A stretch of 7,447 bases of DNA, taken from positions 1-7,447 of the forward strand of contig JAUIJQ010000147.1 of assembly GCA_030431165.1 (NCBI GenBank), written 5' to 3'. A program made the position numbers and the translations under genes. Below are positions 1 to 6,976 of the stretch, piece by piece. The notes beneath the pieces were generated by a model. That model ran no database searches. It was not told the origin of the DNA and worked only from the letters and a program-made list of their open reading frames with translations. The stretch's first letter is position 1. Every line of letters starts with the position of its first letter. The stretch is from Rhodothermia bacterium (GTDB lineage Bacteria > Bacteroidota > Rhodothermia > Rhodothermales > JABDKH01).

Positions 1-2642
1 TGGGTCTCAAGCCTACCGAAGTTGGTGAGCCTGACCTCACCGACGCGGTCGTGGCTGCGGGTGCCCTGATTCAGGATAGTCTTCCACATCTCAAGTCAGA
101 CTGGACGAGTCCGGATGTGTTTACGCGGATGGCCCGGCGCGCCGCGCTGATGGTTTCACGTGGTGGCCTGGATTCTACCCTCCGGCAGGCCGAGTTCCTG
201 ACGATGGTCAGTTCGTCAACCAAGATTACGCTGAAGCACTGGAAGGACACTGATGTCGCGCGTCATTTCCGGGACGAGCGTGTGCCGGCGATGCATGCCG
301 TTGTCGATCCCGCGCTCCGGTCGTGGCGCGAGTTTGTCTATATGCGTGCCGCGCCTGTTGCGGATGCAGCCGTCGATTTCTACCGCGCGTATCGACGACG
401 CAACGGACTCGTAACGTTCTATGATCTCCTCGAGCGATCGGTTGCGCTCTTGCGCGAGCACTCACGAGCACGCGTCCATTTCCAGCGGCGTTTCAAGCGT
501 CTGTTTGTAGACGAGTTTCAGGATACGGATCCGTTGCAGGCAGAGATGCTGCTTCTACTCGCATCAGAGGATCCAGACGAGAAGGACTGGCGTGCTGCTG
601 TGCCGATTCCCGGCAGCCTGTTTATCGTCGGTGACGAAAAGCAATCGATATATCGATTCCGGCGGGCTGACATCGAGACGTTCCGAGCCGTTACGGACCA
701 GATCGAACAACACGGTGGCCGCATCGTCCAGCTTACAACAAGTTTCAGGACGCTGGGTGGGCTGTGCGACACGCTGAACAGGACGTTTCGCGATGTATTT
801 CAGGTCGTAGGCAAGGCCTACCAGGCGCCGTTTGCTCCACTGGCGCCGGTCCGTCCCGATGGCAGAGACACCACCGGCGTGAGGCGGCTCGACACCTCGG
901 CGGTGTCGATTTCGGAGATTGCTGAAACCGAGGCGGAGAAGATTGCGGCATTTGTTGCGGCTGCACTGGGCGGCGCGACGGTGTTCAACAATCCGTCGGA
1001 CGCAGAGGACGAACAGTATGTCTTTCCACGGAAGGCGCGGCCGTCGGATTTCCTGATCATTGCGAGGGAGCGGGCCAATCTTGGTATCTACGCGCGGGCG
1101 CTCGAGCGGGCCGGCGTGCCATACGATATATCGGGAGGCGATCCGCTTGGAAAATCCGAGGAGCTTGCAGCCGTCATCGAGCTGTTGAATGTTATCGAAC
1201 GCCCGCAGGACCCGGTGGCGTATGTGTGCTACCTTCGTGGGATTCTTGTCGGTGTCAGCGATGCCGAGTTGTATGATTATAGAGCCGCCGGCGGCGTGTT
1301 TAACTACAGGGCGCCCTTGTCGGATGATCTACAGGAAGCCAGTCCGAGAATTGCCGCGGCGCGAAGAACGCTGCTAAACGCAGAGTGTATCCTGACGACG
1401 GTTTCACCTTACGGTGCGCTGCTCCAGATTCTCGACCAGCTCGGCCTGGTTGCTTTTTCCGCTGGTCTGGAAGGCGGAACCCTACGTGCGGGCAGTCTAT
1501 TGCGTGCTCTGTCATACGTTAGGCAATGGACAAGCGAAGGAAAGAACTGGGTTGAGATTCTCGCTGAGCTTCGCGGCCTGTCCCGCGACCTGGTAGCAAC
1601 GATTGAAATGATGACGCTTGAGGTCGGTCGGCCAGACGTCGTTCGAATCATGACCGTCCACCAGGCAAAGGGGCTGCAGGCTCCAGTTGTTATTCTTGCC
1701 GATGCAAGTCGGTCTGGTGGCCGATATAGAAGTGACGCGCATGTTTCGCGCGTTGATGGACAGCAGACGCTGTCAGCGCCGGTCGTGGACAGGAATCGCG
1801 TTATTGCCCAGCCGTCGGGTTGGGATGAAGATGATCGAGAAGAGCAGTTCTTCCGCGCAGCAGAGGAAGACAGGGTGCGATACGTTGGCGCCACGCGCGC
1901 CCGCAATCTCTTGGTTCTGTGCGAATACAAGACCCGCGGGTTCTGGCACGACCTAAGCATCCGACTCGATACGGTACCGGAGCTTTCAGCGTACCCTGAG
2001 CCCGATGCGCCCGCAGCCGAAGGCGTCGTTGTAAATCCGCAAGATCTTGCAAAGCATACCGATGACGTGTTGAGGCGGATTGGAACGCCAACGCTGCGGT
2101 TCCGGTCGGTGACAGGATCCGAAGACGACACACGGTTTGTACCGGTAACAGAAGGGGGGCGCGGGCCCAGATTCGGGTCGGCTGTCCATCGAATACTCGA
2201 GGCCGTAGTTCAGCGGCCTGATGTTGATGTTGCCGCGGCATTTGTGAGCGATGTGCTGGCTCGGGAGTTGGATGAGCAACCGGGCGACAACCTGATCTCC
2301 GAGGTGTTTGCGGGGCTTGAACGGTTCCGCGCGTCGTCACTCTGGCAGGCCATTCAGGCATCCGATGCGGTATACACCGAAGTCCCGGTAACCGGACTCT
2401 CTGACGGAATCGTGTACTCAGGCGTGATCGATCTGGTATTCCGCGATGGAGCGCAATGGCGGATCGTGGACTACAAGACGGATGCCGTAGGATCAGACGT
2501 CGATCTGGCTGCGCTTGGCGCGGGATATGCCGAGCAGGTAAGTATGTACTGTGCTTTCTGGAGCAGGGCGACTGGTCACGAAGTTGGCGAGGCCGGCCTG
2601 TGGTCCTTCAGTCACGGCTCGTATCTTCCTCTGTCGGTCTAG
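1..2642 (+). CDS. addA: AddA/RecB-type UvrD-family ATP-dependent helicase with C-terminal RecB-like nuclease (5' end outside window)
   Basis: This protein would unwind and degrade DNA ends at double-strand breaks to prepare them for RecA-type recombination. The frame is open from base 3 to the TAG at 2640-2642, so the GTG at 51 is not the true start and the Walker A motif lies upstream of the window. Superfamily 1 helicase motifs occur in order: DEFQDTD (510-530), GDEKQSIYRFRRAD (about 630-674), a motif IV-like SFRT (near 740-755), TVHQAKGLQAP (about 1653-1685) and YVGATRA (about 1881-1901). The RecB-family nuclease follows. Its histidine is in FGSAVH (2172-2189), its aspartate in GVIDLVF (D at 2430) and its D-Y-K in IVDYKTD (D at 2469, K at 2475), so the catalytic set looks intact. 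About 880 residues are visible; AddA and RecB proteins usually have 1100-1230, so a few hundred are missing. The symbol is at family level: AddA is preferred because SbcD/SbcC-like genes follow, but a RecB-like protein is not excluded. Confidence 0.93.
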   Translation, partial: GLKPTEVGEPDLTDAVVAAGALIQDSLPHLKSDWTSPDVFTRMARRAALMVSRGGLDSTLRQAEFLTMVSSSTKITLKHWKDTDVARHFRDERVPAMHAVVDPALRSWREFVYMRAAPVADAAVDFYRAYRRRNGLVTFYDLLERSVALLREHSRARVHFQRRFKRLFVDEFQDTDPLQAEMLLLLASEDPDEKDWRAAVPIPGSLFIVGDEKQSIYRFRRADIETFRAVTDQIEQHGGRIVQLTTSFRTLGGLCDTLNRTFRDVFQVVGKAYQAPFAPLAPVRPDGRDTTGVRRLDTSAVSISEIAETEAEKIAAFVAAALGGATVFNNPSDAEDEQYVFPRKARPSDFLIIARERANLGIYARALERAGVPYDISGGDPLGKSEELAAVIELLNVIERPQDPVAYVCYLRGILVGVSDAELYDYRAAGGVFNYRAPLSDDLQEASPRIAAARRTLLNAECILTTVSPYGALLQILDQLGLVAFSAGLEGGTLRAGSLLRALSYVRQWTSEGKNWVEILAELRGLSRDLVATIEMMTLEVGRPDVVRIMTVHQAKGLQAPVVILADASRSGGRYRSDAHVSRVDGQQTLSAPVVDRNRVIAQPSGWDEDDREEQFFRAAEEDRVRYVGATRARNLLVLCEYKTRGFWHDLSIRLDTVPELSAYPEPDAPAAEGVVVNPQDLAKHTDDVLRRIGTPTLRFRSVTGSEDDTRFVPVTEGGRGPRFGSAVHRILEAVVQRPDVDVAAAFVSDVLARELDEQPGDNLISEVFAGLERFRASSLWQAIQASDAVYTEVPVTGLSDGIVYSGVIDLVFRDGAQWRIVDYKTDAVGSDVDLAALGAGYAEQVSMYCAFWSRATGHEVGEAGLWSFSHGSYLPLSV

Positions 2643-2654
2643 ACCGTTAACGGT
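2643..2654. repeat. Perfect 12-bp palindrome directly after the helicase stop codon
   Basis: ACCGTTAACGGT is its own reverse complement and starts on the base after the TAG stop. With flanking CTA and TAG it could form a short bulged stem with a TTAA loop. No T-run follows, so it is not a standard intrinsic terminator. It may be a weak 3'-end structure, a protein site or chance. Confidence 0.5.
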
Positions 2655-2783
2655 TAGACATCGTGCTCCGGGTCCACCACATTGAATCGCCCGGGACACG
2701 CCGATCCACTATGCGGTTTCGGGGTCAGTGCTCGCAGCAACGCTGCGGCAGGCGTTGAACCTGCGGCGAGGCGGCGCTGAAGC

Positions 2784-2819
2784 GCTTGCAGGCAACGGGA
2801 CATAAGTGCGATTGCAAGC
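2784..2819. repeat. Inverted repeat with 7-bp arms (GCTTGCA/TGCAAGC)
   Basis: GCTTGCA at 2784-2790 is matched exactly by TGCAAGC at 2813-2819, with 22 bases between. One G-T pair could extend the stem inward. No U-tract follows, so it is not a terminator. It is part of the cluster of dyads in this gap. Confidence 0.45.
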
Positions 2820-2820
2820 C

Positions 2821-2838
2821 ATGACACTGGGTTGTCAT
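2821..2838. promoter_or_regulatory. Dyad ATGACA-N6-TGTCAT, possible operator upstream of the yhaO-like gene
   Basis: The arms are perfect 6-bp inverted repeats around CTGGGT, centred about 60 bp before the ATG at 2890. The right arm overlaps TTGTCA (2832-2837), which matches five of six bases of a sigma-70 -35 box. I find no good -10 partner 16-18 bases on, so the promoter itself is doubtful. The spacing suits a dimeric repressor, but it does not match a LexA box I know. A short RNA hairpin with a 6-nt loop is the alternative. Confidence 0.3.
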
Positions 2839-2889
2839 AGGCCTGTCGTACCGTGTTTCTGCTTAGGGGGGCGCGCGACTTAAAACGAG

Positions 2890-4140
2890 ATGATGCGAAT
2901 TCTACACATTGCAGACGTTCACTTTGACACCAGCTTTGGCTGCAAGTCGGCCAGGGTGCGGGACGCGCTGCGGACGGCGACGCGCAGAGCATTCTCCAAC
3001 GCCGTTGACGACGCCATCGCAAACGCGGTCGATGCGGTCGTAATCGCAGGCGACCTTTTTGATGATCAGCGGCTACGGCTGGACACCGAACGCTTCCTCG
3101 TTGACGAATTTTCGCGACTTGAAGCTGCCAGAATCCGCGTAGTCTATGCTACCGGAAATCACGATCCGTCGGCACCGGGCGCTCGTCTCGCTCGGATTCG
3201 CATGCCTGATAACGTAGCCCTGCTTGGGGGAGCCACGCCTCGCGTCGTGTCCGTTCCAACCAGTTCTGGAGACCTCCATATCGTTGGTGCAGGCCACGAA
3301 AGCGATCGGGAGATGAGAAACCTTGCGGCCTCATTTCCGGATGTCGAGCGTCCCGGTTGTGTCATTGGGCTGTTGCATACAAACGTCGAGAGTGCCAGCA
3401 CCACGGGAGAGCATCACGCGTATGCGCCGTGCACTGCCGCGGACTTGTCCCGAGACAGCTACTCCTACTGGGCACTCGGGCACATTCACGTTCCCGGCCC
3501 CATTGGCGCAGAGGTGCCGGCTTACTATGCGGGCTGCATTCAGGGACGCCACTTTCGCGAATCAGGTCCGCGCGGAGGCTACCTGGTCACGATGGACAAC
3601 GACCTGCCGGCTGAGGTCGAATTCAGGTCGTACGCTCCGATTCAGTGGCACACCGTTGACGTGCCACTCGATGAGGGGTCAGCCGGTGTTTCACCCACCG
3701 ATGTCGCAGGACTTGACCGGTTGGTTGCTACGGCTGTGCGTCAGTTGAAGTCTGAGTGGACGGGCATCGACCTTGCCGTTCGCATTGCGCTTACCGGTGG
3801 TACGACACTATCCGATGAACTACGTGATCCGGAGCAGCGCAACCACCTGGCGGAAGCCTGGGCGACCGAGTTGGATCTTCTTTACGTGGAGGTTGACGCT
3901 TCAAAGACACACGCTCCGATTGATTTGGAATCCGCCACGAGCGAAGCCACCGTGCTTGCCGAAGCGCTAAGCATTCTGGACGAAGTGTTACTGACACGCG
4001 ACACAGATACGTTGCGCGCACTTCTTCCGACCGAATCGCTCGCCCAGGATCATGAGAACCTGCTACGCTACATCGCGGATAACGCAGACAGCCTGCGATT
4101 TGAGTTGGCTGAGCGCATGCTGATTCAGGAAAAGGGATGA
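2890..4140 (+). CDS. YhaO/SbcD-like DNA repair exonuclease (metallophosphoesterase)
   Basis: This is a calcineurin-like phosphoesterase of the SbcD/Mre11/YhaO family, a two-metal (usually Mn) nuclease acting on DNA ends with an SMC-like ATPase. All family motifs are present: D9-x-H11 in HIADVH, G54-D55 in IAGDLFD, G89-N90-H91-D92 in ATGNHDP, H163 in LLHTN, and G197-H198-I-H200 in LGHIH. The 416-residue length fits YhaO (Bacillus about 408). The C-terminal 170 residues are poorly recognisable and would bind the partner ATPase. Two ATGs lie in tandem at 2890 and 2893. Starting at the second gives MRILHIADVH, the usual family beginning, so the true start may be 2893. Neither has a strong Shine-Dalgarno; only GAG is close. 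The stop overlaps the next start as ATGA, implying coupled translation with the ATPase. A true SbcD is the alternative, but the partner favours YhaO. Confidence 0.93.
   Translation: MMRILHIADVHFDTSFGCKSARVRDALRTATRRAFSNAVDDAIANAVDAVVIAGDLFDDQRLRLDTERFLVDEFSRLEAARIRVVYATGNHDPSAPGARLARIRMPDNVALLGGATPRVVSVPTSSGDLHIVGAGHESDREMRNLAASFPDVERPGCVIGLLHTNVESASTTGEHHAYAPCTAADLSRDSYSYWALGHIHVPGPIGAEVPAYYAGCIQGRHFRESGPRGGYLVTMDNDLPAEVEFRSYAPIQWHTVDVPLDEGSAGVSPTDVAGLDRLVATAVRQLKSEWTGIDLAVRIALTGGTTLSDELRDPEQRNHLAEAWATELDLLYVEVDASKTHAPIDLESATSEATVLAEALSILDEVLLTRDTDTLRALLPTESLAQDHENLLRYIADNADSLRFELAERMLIQEKG
4127..4136 (+). promoter_or_regulatory. Ribosome binding site of the yhaN-like gene
   Basis: AGGAAAAGGG precedes the ATG at 4137, with AGGA six bases upstream. 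It is the only clear purine-rich Shine-Dalgarno sequence among the three starts visible in the window. It lies inside the last codons of the yhaO-like gene and supports the start that gives the ATGA overlap. Confidence 0.6.
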
Positions 4141-6932
4141 GAATCTCAGGGGTACACATACAGTCCTTTGGTCAACTTCGCGACGTCACATTGGCGGATC
4201 TCGACGCAGACATCGTTTGCATCGCGGGTCCCAACGAAGTTGGTAAATCGACTGTGTTCGACTTCGTCGGATCCATGCTGTACGGCATCTATCCCGTCAC
4301 CCTTGAGAACCATCCGTACGCTCCCCGCGACGGCGGGACTATCGCCGGCACCCTCAGCTACCGGCTCGCCGACGGATCGGGCGGCCGCATTGCGAGGCGC
4401 CTTCGGTCATCGCCAGACGCCGAATGGACAAAGGGTGACGGCCTCTTTGCGCACCCGCAGCAGATAAGAAATCGGACACTCCCGGTAGTTGATCACGTAT
4501 CACGGTCGGTATTTCGGGACGTTTACGCGTTGTCCCTGCTGGACCTGAAGCGTTTTGAGTCAGGCACTTTTCAGGAGATTGAGGAGCGTCTTCTCGGCGG
4601 GCTCAATTCGGCCCAGGTGCGTCCGGCGAGGGTAGTTGCTGAAGCGCTTCATGCGGATGCGTCGCGAGTCTGGCGCAGCGACAATAGAGGAAAGCCGCTA
4701 GCGCGGGCACTCGCTGCACGGAAACGTGAGCTGACGAGTGAACTCCGGGAGCTCCGAAGAGCGGCCGAGTTGCTGCGCGAGGTGTCTGGGCAGTTGGATT
4801 CCATCAACCAGGAGCTCGCCTCGCTGGTCTCAAGGCGAGAGAGCTTGCGACAGGCAATAGCAAACGCATCTGCGGCTCGTGCGGCAGTTGAACGTCGCCG
4901 GTCTGTCGAGGCTTTGCGGCATGCCGCAGACGCGGTAAGTGCGCTCGGCGACGTGCCGGAAGATCCGGTCGGGCTGTTGGAACGGTTGGCTGCGGAGATT
5001 CGCCAACTTGACGACCGGATTGCCGACGTTCGGACTGAGCTCGATGAGAACGCCCGATCGGGACTACGTGATTGGCCGGTGGCGGCGCTATATGAGCAGC
5101 GGGTCGAGATCCGCGCCGCCTGTCGCCGGTTTGAATCAGCCGTGTCAGCGATGGACGGAGCCGGGGGCATGCGACTTGAAATGTTGCAGCGGGCCCGAGG
5201 CTTTGAGGCTGCTGCGGCGAAAGTCGTCGTCACCGACGATAAGTCGTCCGACAGCGTTGTCCACGCCTTTGCGCGTATTGATCGGGCCGGATTGATCGAT
5301 GTCGCTGATAACGCTCGCGTGTTGCAGGATGAGGTTCTCAGCAGTGCGAGTCAACGCAGAAGACTGGCGCACCGCAATCGGTTGCTGGCGCAGGCCGCTG
5401 TTCTGTCGACGATGCTTGCATTCGTTGTCCAGGCCTTCCGGCCCGGAATGCTCGCAGCGCTGATCTGGACCATCGTTGTTGGATCGCTGGCTTTCGTCGC
5501 GCATGGCCGGATTGCCCGACGGCGGCTCACGGACGCTGACACCGCGGTGCGGAAACGTGTAAGCCAGCTCGCTGCTACACTGTCGACACGGGTAGCCGAT
5601 CTGAAACTGCATCCGCACGTGGTCGAGGGCGACCTGGTTGGCGTGGTCAATGAGATTGAATTGCTTCGTAACGAGGCGCGTGCGCTGTCGCGACTGCAGC
5701 GTGATCACCAGCAGGTTGTTACCCGGTTTGAACGCGCGTCCCGTGATGTTGTAACGTTTTCGGCGCAATATGGCGTCGCGTTTGGCGGGGATGATGCTGC
5801 GCAGGTTGTAGGGCGCGTTGCTTCAGACGCTGCTGCAGATGACGCTGCAGATGTTGCTGTAGACGTTGCTGCAGATGTTGCGGCAGACGTTGCTGTGGCG
5901 GCCACGGAGCTGCTCGCGCGCGTCGCGAAGGCCGAGGCGATTGTTGAAGCCGAACCCACTCGTACTGCCCGACGAACAACACTCCAGTCGGAGCTCCAGA
6001 GACTCACCGGCCGACGCTCGAATACCCAGGAACAGAGAGACGCGCTTGAAGCGAGGTTAGTTGAACTCGGCGACGGCAATCTTGCGGCCGGCGTGTCGGT
6101 GTTGTTGGCGGGTCGTGCGGCTCAGACCGAGTTGATACGGATTGCTGAAGCTGAAGCCGCGTCCGATGTTGCGCCAGGTGTCGCTTCCGTCGCTCCGCAT
6201 GATGGTGATCTGTCGGATGTTGATCTGGCGCGTACTGGTCTGGCGGATGAACAGGCACTGAAGGAAGAGGAGACCGCTGTTACTTCACGGATTGATGAAC
6301 TCGATCTGCAACGAGATAAGTTGCGTTCGCGTCAGCTTGAGTTGGCAAAGCATCGGGGAGTTGATGATGTCGAAGGTGAGCTCGACGGGTTGGATGCGGA
6401 ACTGTCGGCGGCCCGGCTGCGGCATGACGCCCTGAGGTTCCTGGAGTCGATCGTTCGCCGTGCTGACGAGCGCTTCCGGGAGAAGCATCAGCCAGATGTG
6501 GTTGCTCGTGCCAACGAGATGCTCGCGCTGACGACAGACGGGAAATATCGCCGGATTGTCTTTGACGAAAAGACATTGGAGGTGCATATCGTTCGAGCCG
6601 GCGAGCGAACGCCGAGGCCAATCGATGAGTCTGTCAGCCAGGGGACCCGCGATCAGGTATATCTGGCGCTTCGCCTCGCGCTTGCTGAGCACATGGATGA
6701 GGCGCACGAGCCGGTTCCGATATTCCTCGATGAAGTGTTCGTGACCTGGGACGCTGAGCGTCGCAAGCGATTCTATCCGGTGCTGACGGCGTTGGCTCAG
6801 CGCCGGCAGATATTTCTGCTGACGTGCCACCGATGGTTCGAGGAGGAGGTCCTCGTTGAACTGGGAGCCCACGTCGTATCGCTGGACCGGCACACGACGT
6901 CGGATGACTCGTTGCAGATGCGACTACTGTGA
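4137..6932 (+). CDS. YhaN-like AAA/SMC-type ATPase (SbcC/Rad50 relative)
   Basis: This is the ATPase partner of the upstream nuclease: an ABC-type head split by long coiled coils, which would hold and remodel DNA ends using ATP. Walker A is GPNEVGKST at residues 31-39. The ABC signature is SVSQGTRDQ (832-840), Walker B is PIFLDE ending at D865-E866, and the switch histidine is H898 in LLTCHRW. Charged heptad-like stretches lie at roughly 190-310, 480-550, 590-660 and 700-775. Midway, two hydrophobic segments (about 420-434 and 438-455) joined by RPG form a probable membrane hairpin, as in YhaN proteins. No CxxC zinc hook exists; the only cysteines are residues 28, 329 and 897. Residues 563-586 are a degenerate Ala-Asp-Val-Ala repeat encoded by 12-bp tandem units. 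A second Asp/Ala/Val-rich linker spans about 676-698. The 931-residue length is close to YhaN (about 960). Membrane attachment is inference. Confidence 0.92.
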   Translation: MRISGVHIQSFGQLRDVTLADLDADIVCIAGPNEVGKSTVFDFVGSMLYGIYPVTLENHPYAPRDGGTIAGTLSYRLADGSGGRIARRLRSSPDAEWTKGDGLFAHPQQIRNRTLPVVDHVSRSVFRDVYALSLLDLKRFESGTFQEIEERLLGGLNSAQVRPARVVAEALHADASRVWRSDNRGKPLARALAARKRELTSELRELRRAAELLREVSGQLDSINQELASLVSRRESLRQAIANASAARAAVERRRSVEALRHAADAVSALGDVPEDPVGLLERLAAEIRQLDDRIADVRTELDENARSGLRDWPVAALYEQRVEIRAACRRFESAVSAMDGAGGMRLEMLQRARGFEAAAAKVVVTDDKSSDSVVHAFARIDRAGLIDVADNARVLQDEVLSSASQRRRLAHRNRLLAQAAVLSTMLAFVVQAFRPGMLAALIWTIVVGSLAFVAHGRIARRRLTDADTAVRKRVSQLAATLSTRVADLKLHPHVVEGDLVGVVNEIELLRNEARALSRLQRDHQQVVTRFERASRDVVTFSAQYGVAFGGDDAAQVVGRVASDAAADDAADVAVDVAADVAADVAVAATELLARVAKAEAIVEAEPTRTARRTTLQSELQRLTGRRSNTQEQRDALEARLVELGDGNLAAGVSVLLAGRAAQTELIRIAEAEAASDVAPGVASVAPHDGDLSDVDLARTGLADEQALKEEETAVTSRIDELDLQRDKLRSRQLELAKHRGVDDVEGELDGLDAELSAARLRHDALRFLESIVRRADERFREKHQPDVVARANEMLALTTDGKYRRIVFDEKTLEVHIVRAGERTPRPIDESVSQGTRDQVYLALRLALAEHMDEAHEPVPIFLDEVFVTWDAERRKRFYPVLTALAQRRQIFLLTCHRWFEEEVLVELGAHVVSLDRHTTSDDSLQMRLL
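5382..5501 (+). other. Encoded transmembrane-like hairpin in the YhaN-like ATPase
   Basis: Residues 420-434 and 438-455 are two uncharged hydrophobic segments separated by a three-residue turn (RPG). Arginine-rich sequence flanks both sides: RRRLAHRNR before and HGRIARRR after. By the positive-inside rule both flanks would be cytoplasmic, giving a re-entrant or two-pass hairpin at the tip of the coiled coil. The segments are short (15 and 18 residues), so a hydrophobic dimerisation tip is also possible. Confidence 0.6.
5823..5894 (+). repeat. Six 12-bp tandem units inside the yhaN-like gene
   Basis: The consensus unit is GCAGATGTTGCT. Units begin at 5823, 5835, 5847, 5859, 5871 and 5883, with one to a few substitutions each. 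They encode SDAA, ADDA, ADVA, VDVA, ADVA, ADVA. The unit length is a multiple of three, so gain or loss of units would keep the frame. Differences are both silent (GAT/GAC, GCT/GCG) and coding, suggesting an older expansion. The peptide interrupts the coiled coil and probably forms a flexible or helical linker. Confidence 0.85.
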
Positions 6933-6937
6933 GCGAT

Positions 6938-6965
6938 TTTGTGTCAAATACGGAATACGTACAAT
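6938..6965 (+). promoter_or_regulatory. Candidate promoter of the outer-membrane-type gene
   Basis: In the 44-bp gap, TTTG at 6938-6941 is followed after 18 bases by TACAAT (6960-6965). This resembles either a sigma-70 -10 box (five of six) or a loose form of the Bacteroidota TTTG / TAnnTTTG pattern. A start site about seven bases further on would leave only a few bases before the ATG at 6977, so the mRNA would be nearly leaderless. The match is weak; read-through from the yhaN-like gene is the alternative, since no terminator is visible. Confidence 0.3.
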
Positions 6966-6976
6966 TCGCCACTACA

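Larger units (their letters stand above)
2643..2889. other. Structured 247-bp intergenic region without a convincing gene
   Basis: No forward reading frame here has a credible start and length, and no tRNA or rRNA is visible. The stretch holds many short inverted repeats. CGCAGC/GCTGCG (2733-2747) has a 3-nt loop. CAACGC/GCGTTG (2738-2757) overlaps it and would exclude it. Others are GCAGG/CCTGC (2748-2764), GCGCT/AGCGC (2774-2785), GCTTGCA/TGCAAGC (2784-2819) and ATGACA/TGTCAT (2821-2838). CTGCGGC is repeated directly at 2743 and 2761. The minus strand is open through most of it, giving a 49-codon frame from 2803 to 2654 with no ribosome binding site, which I do not call as a gene. It must contain either the promoter of the yhaO-like gene or a leader between cotranscribed genes. 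A dispersed palindromic repeat or small RNA is possible but unproven. Confidence 0.6.

Noticed and set aside
51..53. GTG as the start of the helicase gene
   Set aside because: The frame stays open to the window edge and motif I is missing, so the gene begins upstream.
1409..2131. 240-codon minus-strand frame opposite the helicase gene
   Set aside because: It lies wholly within a gene with intact helicase motifs, has a Ser/Arg-rich composition typical of antisense frames in GC-rich genes, and shows no domain.
2784..2838. Intrinsic terminator after the helicase gene
   Set aside because: The inverted repeats have no following T-run, and the loops are long or the stems short.
2643..2889. tRNA gene in the intergenic region
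   Set aside because: No cloverleaf with a T-arm GGTTC-type sequence and matched acceptor stem could be built.
4649..5233. 194-codon minus-strand frame opposite the yhaN-like gene
   Set aside because: It is Ser/Arg/Ala-rich, has no recognisable motif, and sits opposite a well-supported coiled-coil coding region.
5145..5768. 207-codon minus-strand frame
   Set aside because: It shadows the hydrophobic hairpin region of the ATPase and has no family signature.
5823..5894. CRISPR-like array
   Set aside because: The 12-bp units are contiguous with no spacers, and they are in frame within a coding sequence.
6285..6893. 202-codon minus-strand frame opposite the end of the yhaN-like gene
   Set aside because: It runs antisense to the ABC signature and Walker B region; conservation there explains the open frame.
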